Shown here: positions 46,208 through 54,960 of the stretch, in pieces
How positions within the stretch are numbered: the first letter of the stretch is position 1
How the letters are laid out: each line of letters starts with the position of its first letter
Assembly: GCA_000611775.1 (NCBI GenBank)
Contig: KK106983.1
Span: 4,144,808 to 4,208,807, forward strand
Direction of reading: 5' to 3'
Length of the DNA stretch: 64,000 nucleotides
From: Umbilicaria muhlenbergii
Lineage: Eukaryota; Ascomycota; Lecanoromycetes; Umbilicariales; Umbilicariaceae
Position numbers and translations under genes: made by a program
Notes under the pieces: model-generated
What the model was told of the DNA's origin: nothing
The model's input: only the letters and a program-made list of their open reading frames with translations
Database searches by the model: none

Positions 46208-47703
46208 TGAGAGCAACATGCAGTCATCGAGCATGAACAGTGTGCAACTCCGACGATATGCGAGCGACTGATGCCGCGGTCATAAGTTGCGCTGCGAGCG
46301 TAACGACTCCCGAGATGGTACTGACAGCTGCGAACGCTGTACCAAGGCACGCGTGAGGTGCCTGACTAGTCCACCGCTCCGGATGGGTCGCCCTCGACAC
46401 AAGACGCCGGTTTCTACATCTTTGGGTTCCGCCACTCCGGGACACCTCCGACCTTTATATACTTCTCGATACAAGCAGTAGCCGTTCGTCTCTAGAACCA
46501 GCCATTCAGCTACAGCACATGGCTGTCCCCGGGAGCTCAACAACCTCTATATTGCCCTTAGTGACGCCTCCGCCGGCCGTTGTTCCAAGGTACAGCAGTG
46601 ATGGCAACGACCAGCTAGAACCAGTGAACACTCTTTTTGATTATGAGCGGGGCTCGGAGCACATGTTTGTGCAACCTCCCCGTATTCCAGAACTTCCAAG
46701 ATGATTACCATCAAATGGAGAAACAAACCTTCAACCCCACAGCATTAAAGCAACAGTACCTGGAAAAACTAGCGAACCTGAGCTCCGCGCTCTTCAAACA
46801 ACTCAATCATATTGATTCTAACCAAACAACTGAAACTCCATACTTCCCATCGCCGTCATCGTCATCCATGACATCCAAACTTGGTGATCTTTCTCATGGT
46901 AACATGACGCCCAACGGTTTAAAATATCCCATCGGTCAAATTCTAGAGTGGTCACAGAACTCCCTCGGAATCCTGAAATATTTTCTGCTTTCATCAGCGA
47001 TCAAGCCACCTCCATCTCAACAGTCTCGCTCCGAAACCACCGGCTCAGATCGGGGGCGTGAGGATGAGACCGCGGATGCAAAGCCTACCTCCAGCTCTAC
47101 CGACCCGCACCAGCCCAGCTCAACCCCCCCCCAACCACAGTCCAGGCCCTGAACCTCCGGTTCTCTCTGAATCAACCCTCCCTCATTTCTCCAGCTCGTT
47201 GACTCCCCCCACGCTAGCCGACCCTCCCCACCACCTTGACCTTCCTATCATCCTCTCCATCCTGACCTGCTACGTCTCCCTTATCCGCGTCTACCGCAGC
47301 ATCCTCACTCAAATCTACAACCTCCTCCAAACCTTCAACTCTCCCTCACCACTCAGTCTGCCGCCCGTCCTCCCCAGCCTCTCCCTCGACGGCTTCCATC
47401 TCGAGCACCACTACAGCCTGCAGATGAACATCCTGACACAAGTCAGCATGGATCTCTTGCACCGGATCGAGAAGGCGGTGGCGGCTCTTGCGGGGGAGAA
47501 ACAGTGGGCGATGCGGCGGGATCGTTCGGGTGGAAGGCGGGTATACGTCGCTGCTGGAGATGGGAGTGAGACAGGAGGCGCCGAAAGAGGGGCAGGGGGG
47601 GCAAGGGGGGCATGGAGTCGTTGAGGGTGCTGGTGAGGAAGATCAAGCGGAGTCTGGAGGAGAATGTTTGTATGCAGGTGGAGGATGCAGAGGCGCTGTC
47701 GTG
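46208..47703 (+). pseudogene. Zn2Cys6 transcription factor pseudogene (AflR-like)
   Basis: From an ATG at about 46220 the frame reads MQSSSMNSVQLRRYASD, then a TGA, then CRGHKLRCERNDSRDGTDSCERCTKARVRC: a Zn2Cys6 DNA-binding module in which the first cysteine codon is serine (YASD for YACD) and the next is a stop. Downstream the protein-like signal moves through frames: PLRDTSDLYILLDTSSS and RGSEHMFVQPPRIPE, then FQNFQDDYHQMEKQTFNPTAL, then, past a C8 run near 47128, LDLPIILSILTCYVSLIRVYRSIL and the LDGFHLEHHYSLQMNILTQVSMDLLHRIEKAV region. A final piece (SLRVLVRKIKRSLEENV) is in yet another frame beyond a G-run, ending about 47703. Roughly four frame changes plus the lost zinc ligand mean it is not functional. 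The order (zinc cluster, linker, 'CYVxLIRIYR' and 'QIxIL' blocks) is that of cluster regulators such as AflR. Confidence 0.75.
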
Positions 47704-47732
47704 ACCAATGAACGCCTACTAGCTGTGTGGAA

Positions 47733-47787
47733 AGCAGGAGTATGCGTCAAGCAGGAGTATGCATCAAGCAGGAGTATGCATCAAGCA
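47733..47787. repeat. 17-bp tandem repeat (AGCAGGAGTATGCATCA)
   Basis: Three full units plus a partial fourth; the first differs by one base (ATGCGTCA). Lies just past the transcription-factor remnant. Confidence 0.85.
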
Positions 47788-47989
47788 GAAGTGGTGCGCC
47801 ATCACTCAGTATTTCAGCTAGAACATTGATAGAGCGATTCAGAACTTGTACTCAAAACTATTCAATCGATTGGAGATTCTTGGCTTGGGAATGAGAAATC
47901 TGTCATACACCACTCACCCTGTGCCTGAAGTTCATCGCCCTGCAGTACTTGCCTGACTCATTAGCCGACTCACAACTCTACATCCTCCC

Positions 47990-48335
47990 TTACTCCTCCG
48001 CCTTCCCAACCACCCTGTACCTAACCACCACCGGTGGTTTCTCCCAAATAGCATACAGTCTCAAATCCCTCTCCCAATCCGCGCCCTGATCCAGCAACTT
48101 CTAATCGAACATATCAACCATTTTCGCAAAATAGTCCGCGCCTGCATATATCTCACATTCTGCCCGACGCATCTCCTCGGGCCCATGGAGAAGGGTCTGA
48201 AAGCGCTCTTGGTGTCGGCACCGAAGATGGGGTCGTGCTCGGCGTGCTCGGCGGGTAGCCAGCGCTCCGGATGGAAGGAGCGCGGGTGACGGAAGGAGCG
48301 CGCCGAGTGTGTGGTGGCGAAGGCACTCAGAAATC
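47990..48335 (-). pseudogene. Cytochrome P450 C-terminal fragment
   Basis: Minus strand. The frame opens with SARSFRHPRSFHPERWLP (helix K'/PERF region), then DTKSAFRPFSMGPRRCVGQN, the haem-binding loop with its cysteine. A second frame then carries AKMVDMFD, a TAG, and KLLDQGADWERDLRLYAIWEKPPVVVRYRVV, ending at a TAA (47990-47992) as P450 C-termini do. The start of the gene is missing: upstream of 48335 the sequence belongs to a dehydrogenase remnant, so a deletion has joined the two genes. Confidence 0.75.
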
Positions 48336-48339
48336 TCAT

Positions 48340-49364
48340 ACCTCATCATGAAGTCGCTCTTGACCGCCTTGCGTGTCTTCCACTCCGGCTTGCATAGTTC
48401 CAGGCTGACGTACCGCCCGCCTGTCCGGCCGAGCACGGCGTAGCACGTGCGGGCGCTTTCGGCATCGGTGATGCAGTCGAGCGCGTGGCGGAACGGGGAG
48501 GACGTTGCGGCGCGGCTGTCGGCGGTGCAGCCCGGCGAGGTGTAGGCGAAAATCTGGGAAGCGCGGGAGCCTGGGACGAGAACGGCGGAGGCAGATGAGC
48601 AGGTCATGAGCAGGGTATAACTGGCGCTGGCGTTGGGCTGCAATCGAACAGTGCGTGCGGAACGAAAGTGCTGCTAAGAGGAAGAAAAGGGCAACGAAAA
48701 CAAGGCAAGGCAGGCAGGAAGGAAAGTTAGTGAATTGATCGGAAGCCTACTACAGCGCAACCTCGACCCCACTTGCAAGAGGAAAATGGCGCGGCGAAAA
48801 CGGCAAAGACTCACGGCTTCAACACCTGACAAGCCATCGTCGCCGTCGCCGCCACCGCCCCGGAAACCAACACCCCTTCCCCCTTCCCACCCCTCCACTC
48901 CAACCCCAATACCTCCCACAACGCAAACCCCAAAGTACCCCACCCAATTCCCCCTACTGCAGCCGCCTCCCCCCACCATCACGCGGCCGACACCTTCAGC
49001 ACCAAGCCGGCCTCGGCAACAATAAACGCGGCAAACGCGCCCAAGCCGTGATCGATGGGGTTAGAGCCGCGCACGGCGCCGCAGACGCGGTCACCGATCC
49101 GAGGGTCGGGTCGGAGGTCGTAGACGGGGGGCGCTGAGCGAGAGGATGGTGCCGGCGAAGTGGCAGCCGGCGAGGGCGCCGGGGGAGGCGTACAGGAGCG
49201 GCATCTTGTAGTCGGTCGAATTAAGGGCGAGGGCATGGGTGCGGATGAGGAGATGGGTTCGGGGAGGGAGAGGGGATGGATGCGAAGGCGATGGTGAGGG
49301 TATCGGTGGGGGATTGGAGGATGGCGGTTTGGGTCGGGGGAAGAGGGGAGCTGAGGTGAGGCAT
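48340..49364 (-). pseudogene. Trans-acting enoyl-reductase-like (zinc-type MDR) pseudogene
   Basis: Minus strand. Start MPHLSSPLPPTQTAILQSPTDTLTIA matches the N-terminus of fungal medium-chain dehydrogenases that act as trans enoyl reductases (LovC type). Another frame then holds HALALNSTDYKMPLLYASPG, PPVYDLRPDPRIGDRVCGAVRGSNPIDHGLGAFAAFIV; further on YALDC-like FRHALDCITDAESARTCYAVLGRTGGRYVSLE and WKTRKAVKSDFMM are seen. At least three frame changes separate these, with the middle of the gene eroded (48650-48980), and the C-terminus is cut where the P450 fragment begins. Such reductases normally sit beside a polyketide synthase; none is present in the window. Confidence 0.72.
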
Positions 49365-50100
49365 TGTGATTGACGGGTCGATTTGGCGCTGAGTTGGTGA
49401 TGGCGGTGGTGGGTTCTGGGGAAAAGACTGTTGAGGTTTTTCGTTTCTCGGGGCGGTTTTGTTTGCGGCGTCGGAGCTCATGCTGTGTCGGAGAGTTCTG
49501 AGGCCTTCAGATTCGCTGGAGGATTCAGGTCGGGGACTTTGACTTCTTTCCAAATATGTTTACTGTCAGTACCAGGTCTCTTATTGGATAAGAGGACATT
49601 GTTTCGTGTATGCGTTGACATCGAATCCGTACACATGCGCGCGCTTGCGGTAGCTCCTGAAAATATATCTAGCTGCTCACACAGTCTCAACAGTCTGCCC
49701 CGTGTGCAGGGTGTGGGATCGCAAAGCAGTTTGTCAATCTTCGTCACACATTGATTTTATTGGACAGAGTCAGAGCAAACTTGATGTCTGACATTCACAT
49801 GGTCCATCCCTCTGCAAGGATGAATTTAAAGATGTGATGTGGGATTATGTCTGCCTTGTATGATAGCAAAGCAGAGATTCCTAAAGGGTCATCTATTAGT
49901 GAGTGTGACAAAGCGCAGAAAAGAACTAGAAGCTACAACACCTTCCAATCTGAGGTGTTACAGCATTAAAACCCTCACTCCTATCATATAAGAAAGCTCA
50001 CATGCTCACATGCTATGAAAAGACACACCCACTGACTATTTTAGGATAACTCCATCTGACACCCTGTAGCAAAGCTTTAACAAACCTCGCCAACCCTGTC
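49365..50100. other. Gene-free interval
   Basis: Between the reductase and transporter remnants. No coding signal I can support. Confidence 0.4.
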
Positions 50101-51030
50101 CATCTCACTTCTTTAATTCGCTGTCATTCACCGCACTCAAAGGATCTTGTTTTTTCTTCTCCTCACTATCTGCAAGGCCAAATTCCGTGTCCAGCTCCGT
50201 CAGCAACACAATCTGCTTGTCCAAGAAGACGAGCAAATACGCCGCACCAAAGAAAATGATTGAGATCTGCCAGACCAGCCTCAAGCTATCGATGTAAACG
50301 CCGACAATTTGACTCCGGGTTGGCTGATGAAACGAGTTCACGAAGTCCAAGAACCAGAGGAACTAGGACGTGCCACGAGGGTCAAGAGTAGCGTGTCCCA
50401 TCATAAGTGAGAGCGTATAAGATAGCAACAGTTGAGGCTATGAGAACGACGTTGCCAAGGTAGTTGATGCATTTGATTTTCTGATGGAAGCCCATTTCTT
50501 TGTTGTACTTCACATGAAGGAAGATGAATATCATAGTCAGTGATACTCCAACCTATTCACTCATTAGCTTTGTTCTCCAAGAGGGAGGCTCAAAGATTCC
50601 ATTACCGGAAGATTGATGTAAAAAACCTAAGTCAGCACACAGGATCAGCCCACGTATCCGCATAGCAATAGAAGGAGTGGCACATCCCCAGCCCATACAT
50701 ACCCATTGCCAAATCATGCTGTCAACGATGGCACCCCCTACAAATGGACCAAGTGACGTGCCGACGAAGTAGACAGTGAGTACCATGGCCATATAATTAC
50801 CCCGCTCTCATAACGGCACCAAGCCGGAAACAATGATATTCACGATCATGTTGATATCTCCGCTTCGCATGCCTTGTATAGCCCGGCCCTCGATCAACAT
50901 CGCCCCATTGCTGGCTCCGCCGCAAATGCCACTGCCCAAGGTGAAGAGCACGACGATAGCCATGGTGAGCCATCTCCGGCCAAAGATGTGAGCCAGCTAG
51001 CCAAACAACGGCTGAACAGCGGCACTACGG
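50101..51030 (-). pseudogene. MFS transporter pseudogene (14-TM drug-efflux type)
   Basis: Minus strand, in order: SAAVQPLFG, TAG, LAHIFGRRWLTMAIVVLFTLGSGICGGASNGAMLIEGRAIQGM (motif A region, where intact members read LFGQLANIFGRRW, so a Gln codon has become a stop), NMIVNIIVSGLVPL, AMVLTVYFVGTSLGPFVGGAIVDSMIWQWV (motif C), an intron-like gap, then a jump to GVSLTMIFIFLHVKYNKEMG, a helix INYLGNVVLIASTVAILYALTYDG and the C-terminal FVNSFHQPTRSQIVGVYIDSLRLVWQISIIFFGAAYLLVFLDKQI. The middle of the protein (roughly helices 8-13) is missing. This is a fungal multidrug/toxin efflux carrier of the DHA2-like type, common in toxin clusters, now deleted and with stops. Confidence 0.75.
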
Positions 51031-52198
51031 GGAAAGCGGTCACATATTAGGTCTTGCCTCGCTCGGCCGCTGCAAAGGCACAGGGGGACGGGTGGGTAAT
51101 TGGCTCACCTGGTAAGGAAGGAGACAGGTTCGCGGGCGTGTAGTGCTACTCGCGGTTTTGGCGGACGGCGCCGGAACCCGGTTCGACGGACTTTATCGAC
51201 CCGGAGTGGAATTCCTAGGTGAGAGCCGGTGGCACCTTTGCGTGCGATTCATCAACGGCCTTGTTGATGCGCTGGGGGTGATTCAGCCCTAATTTGCGGT
51301 CGGTGACGTAGAGTTGGGATCCGCGATTGACGCTGTTTGTGAAAGGGTTATGGATCATCCCTAAGGCTCGGCGATGGGGAAGGGTATTAGGGCATCGATC
51401 CTTCAGTCGCTACTTTACTACTGCGAGCCGGGGCACATTGCTTTTCTTTTGTTACATGCCAGGGTTCTAAGGATGTGATGCCAGCTTGTCGCATTCGTTC
51501 ATGGGTTTGAGGATTGTGCAGTCTACGGAGGCGTATTCAATACATCGGGGAGCATTCAAGATTCGATGGAAAAGCGAAAAGCGAGGGGAGGGTAAGGTAC
51601 CTTAGTCAGAAATGAGGGCAGCGATGTTGAAGCTAACCGGATGCAGCATGCTTTACTCCATATGGTTAATTCTGCCCGGTCCCAAAAGCGCAGGGCAGAG
51701 GCTCTTCAAGGCAGGGGGGCACAGACTTTCGGCCCCCAACTCGTATGAGATATCGGAGTACAGTCGTGTGCGGGCAGCCGTTTATTGGTTGCCTCATCTT
51801 TACACGAGATTCATGTTACACGGCTGTTCAGCCACGCGAGCCAGGGTGCCAGGCGCGCCGTACCAGGCTCAACAGGCAGCTGCTCAAGGGTCAAGAGCCT
51901 CAATGAATCACATGCCATACGACAAGATGAGATATTGAAGTACACCAAGTGGGTGTGGCTTGTGTAGGCATCTTTCATCAGCAGGGTTGCCGTGCTCCAA
52001 TACACGGGGAAGCGCTCATACCTGGAGGCTGCAGCCGCCTCAGAAGTAATCCTACCCGCCACCAAATCTCAAGGCAAGCGAGGCGACGAGGTGACCTGGG
52101 CTCGGTCGGCGGTGGGGTGTCTTGGGTTTTCTGTCCCAATTGCCCAAGCTTGAATGCGCCGATAAGTGCGCCGCGCAAGCGAGCGAGCTGAGACGAAT
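51031..52198. other. Gene-free interval
   Basis: Between the transporter remnant and the transposon. Parts are GC-rich (51700-52180). Open frames on both strands are short and I see no domain. Confidence 0.4.
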
Positions 52199-52240
52199 CT
52201 TATCCCTTCGAATGGCAGTCTGGCAGCTTGGTCCGTGCAT
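52199..52240 (+). repeat. Left inverted repeat of the piggyBac-type element
   Basis: 42 bp identical to the reverse complement of 54279-54320. Confidence 0.9.
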
Positions 52241-52355
52241 GGAGGAGTAGGTATAGCGCCCGACGGGTGCTTAGTCAACTCTACACCCTAAACCAATAGT
52301 GGTATAGTCTCGAAAAACAGTCACAAAGCCCTCCGATACTCCATTTAATTAATAT

Positions 52356-54179
52356 CTATGCATACAAAGCCTCCCAACAGTCCTGATTTCGGCAGCATAC
52401 ACTACCTTCACACCCTGAACAGCCCCATCGACTCTGAGCACCTCGTCGCTGCCGTTTATTGTTGAAATTATCAATTTCAGCCAGAGGTTTTCGCTTCGGC
52501 CTTCTTTCTTTATCAACACTGCAAACTTGACAGTATTTCTTGCTGTCTAGCTTAACTCAATAATGCTCTGGCTTGTCTAAGCCTTTAAGTCCTGTGACTG
52601 TCACTTTCGTAGCCCTTTTTCGACCTGTTCCAGCTGGATTCATGGCCAAAGACGTGGCCACTTGATGCTGAAAGGCCACATGACTCAACTTCGAGTCTGG
52701 AAACTGTAGTTGCCAGAGGATATAAGCGTTCAGAATTGAGGCGTCCAGGAGAAGCTTTAGAAGTGGCCACCAGTAACGGAAATTGCGAACTTCTGAGCTG
52801 TAATAAGCCCGGCATTGAGCATTGCCGTCAGACCCCCCCATATGCTTGTTATATAGTCGTACGGCGGTAGGAAATGGAAGACCCCGCTCAACATGTGGCT
52901 TTGAATGAGCGTAGACAGAGGGTAGAGCGTAAAATGAATGATTTTTGACCCTAATAATCCTGGATTCAGCTGAAATTCCATGGCGCTTAGTCTTTGAGAC
53001 TACATCATAGGCTTCCAAGTCGCTGGGCTCGTGAATTGTAGTCATTAACTGAACAGTATTGTTGTCTTGCCAGGCCAGACAAAGCACACCTTCAACTGTG
53101 GAATAAGCCTTCATTCCCCAGTTGTTCTTCTTCGTCAAAACCTCTCGAAATGTCAACAATTCAGGCGGAAATCCAGACCCATTTTTAGCAGTTCCACACG
53201 CCCCAATTCCCAGCTCTTTCAAGGCAGTATAAAGCTTGACATTGGTAAAGAAATTGTCCATCTAGACCACATGATTGTAAGGTTTAGGCAGAGTCTTGAC
53301 TAACTGTAAGACAACAGAAGAAGAGTCTGTTAAACCCTTTGTCCGCTCTAAAAGACTGATTTTGGACACTTTTGACGTAAATAGAAAGTCATACAAGTAG
53401 TTTTCAACACATAGAGAGTAGATTTTGAAGCCGTGACCAGCTGCCTTTGTGCTCATATCCATCGAATGTCTAGAACGTCCTTTAAACAGTATTAACTGCT
53501 CATCCACAGACACATCTCGCCCAGGAATCAAATAACGGTGACTAGATTTTATAAAATCACTGTACAATGGCTCCCCCTTGGTGTACCAGCCAGAGCCGGA
53601 GGAATCCAAGTCTGTAGTAGGGTTTGAGACCTTTAAATACCGCTTTATCTGTTGCCAACGTCGTACGGTCATGGTCTCCAGTATAGGTGGTATAATGGTC
53701 TTATTTGCATCCATATTCCAGTAATCCTGAGTTCTGGGAAGCTTAGTCTCTCCTTGCAATAGTAAAATCCCAATAAACACCCCTATTTCTGCTCCTGTTG
53801 TTTCATGCCATGCTCTTTCTTCTTCCTTGTCCTCGTCCTCCTCATTTTCCTTGTTTTGGCCGTTTGATTCAGCCCGTTTTGCCTTTGCATTGAGGTTTGT
53901 ATGGTGGGCGATAATTCGTAAATGAGCAGGTGTAATGAATAGTTCGAAAAAGGCCTCTGGGGTGTCAATATTGGCTGGAATTTGAGGCTTTGAAGAGCGT
54001 TGTGGAATAGACAAAGGCTTGTATGAAGTGGAGCAGGCTGGAACGTCTTTGAGCACCTCTGAAATGGGCCGTTTGCGCTTTAATTGAGTCTTTACAGCAG
54101 AAGGTAGAATGTCAGAGACACTCTGAACTTCTTCTTCATTAACACGCATTGAATTGATGATAGATACATTCAGGAGCAC
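52356..54179 (-). pseudogene. piggyBac-family transposase (DDE_Tnp_1_7) with two in-frame stops
   Basis: One continuous frame of 608 codons on the minus strand, apart from two stops: TAG at 53262-53264 between NHVV and MDNFFTN, and TGA at 52557-52559 between KPEHY and VKLDSKKYCQVC. The N-terminus (start MLLNVSIINSM or the more usual-looking MRVNEEEVQS at 54149) leads into IDTPEAFFELFITPAHLRIIA, AEIGVFIGILLLQG and YLKVSNP. Catalytic acid regions are visible as VSVDEQLILFKGR (first Asp), VVxMDNFFTN (second Asp) and NKHMGGSDGNAQCRAYY (third Asp). After the TGA comes a cysteine-rich tail CQVC...CSGCEGSVCC...CWEALY, the piggyBac C-terminal cross-brace finger. CGA to TGA explains one stop and TGG to TAG the other, both G:C to A:T changes. 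No further gaps: young but inactive as it stands. Confidence 0.85.
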
Positions 54180-54278
54180 TCAAAAAGCAGTACAAAGCAT
54201 TGTAGCGAGCATCATAACAATAAACAATCTGGAAATTGATGTTCCTACCCCCCCCGCCATAACCCTGGTCTAGTGTGA

Positions 54279-54320
54279 ATGCACGGACCAAGCTGCCAGA
54301 CTGCCATTCGAAGGGATAAG
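54279..54320 (-). repeat. Right inverted repeat of the piggyBac-type element
   Basis: 42 bp, exact reverse complement of 52199-52240. Lies 80 bp from the start codon of the small gene at 54401. Confidence 0.9.
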
Positions 54321-54327
54321 GCCAAGG

Positions 54328-54356
54328 CCCCGCCGGCCCCGCCAGCCCCGCCAGCC
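54328..54356. repeat. 9-bp tandem repeat CCCCGCC(G/A)G
   Basis: Three copies of CCCCGCCGG / CCCCGCCAG in a row, directly outside the right inverted repeat. Confidence 0.7.
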
Positions 54357-54400
54357 TTGGTCCCATCCCCGTCCTCCTTAGGCATAGCACTTCCAACGTG

Positions 54401-54658
54401 ATGGCTTGGGTTTGGGAATTCATTCCGTCGTATCGCCTCAGCCAGGCCGATATCGACGGCTACCTGAGAGGCAAGTTCGGAAACTACTACTTCTATACTG
54501 AGGTACGACTCTCTTCAAGCTCGGGGTCAAATGTTGAGAGTAGTCTGATGATGTTGTAGCTTGTCAACGACGATTTCAGGTTTTGGATTCCGAGACATCT
54601 GGAAGAAGTGGGTCGTTCAGCCTTCGAATGGCGGGCGCCATATATGTTGCAATTCTGA
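54401..54658 (+). CDS. Very small unknown gene (66 residues), two exons
   Basis: Exon 1 54401-54502 (MAWVWEFIPSYRLSQADIDGYLRGKFG, then NYYFYTE), intron 54503-54559 (GTACGA..TAG), exon 2 54560-54658 (LVNDDFRFWIPRHLEEVGRS...). The segment from WEFIPSYRLSQADIDGYL to FRFWIPRHLEE reads like a conserved short fungal domain that I cannot name. A further cryptic splice may extend it: the words ERQSEKEAILNLRRAS follow in another frame at about 54660-54710, which looks like a natural continuation. It starts only 80 bp from the transposon repeat and about 300 bp upstream of the CorA-like gene. Confidence 0.5.
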
Positions 54659-54960
54659 CAGAGCGGCAGTCCGAGAAGGAGGCAATCCTGAACCTCCGCA
54701 GAGCGTCATAGGGGGCGAAAGTTCGTAACATAAGTGGTGTTGTGAGGGCGGCGCAGGGCTTACAATGAGGAGCCTTGTCCTTGGCTTGGCAGGAGCGCAG
54801 CCATACTGCGTCTGAGCCTCAATTGCGTAGATAGTACCAATGTCTGCTCTTTACTAAAGCAGCTCTTTCGCTCCGTAGATGTGCTATTGTTGAAGAGTTC
54901 CAACGCGGTTTGTGTGTATGCTCACCGTTGACAAGTAACTGGACCCGGTGCTTGTTCACA

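Larger units (their letters stand above)
52199..54320 (-). mobile_element. piggyBac-type DNA transposon bracketed by 42-bp inverted repeats
   Basis: A transposase remnant (52356-54179) is enclosed by identical 42-bp inverted repeats at 52199-52240 (CTTATCCCTTCGAATGGCAG...) and 54279-54320. I find no TTAA at either outer edge and no matching target duplication, so either these are subterminal repeats, the true ends lie elsewhere, or one border has changed. The interval is 2122 bp, typical for piggyBac-like elements (about 2-2.5 kb). Confidence 0.75.

Noticed and set aside
52283-52330. Possible short terminal repeat pair CACCCTAAACCA / CACACTAGACCA near the transposon
   Set aside because: Only 10 of 12 bases match and the perfect 42-bp repeats outside them are far stronger.
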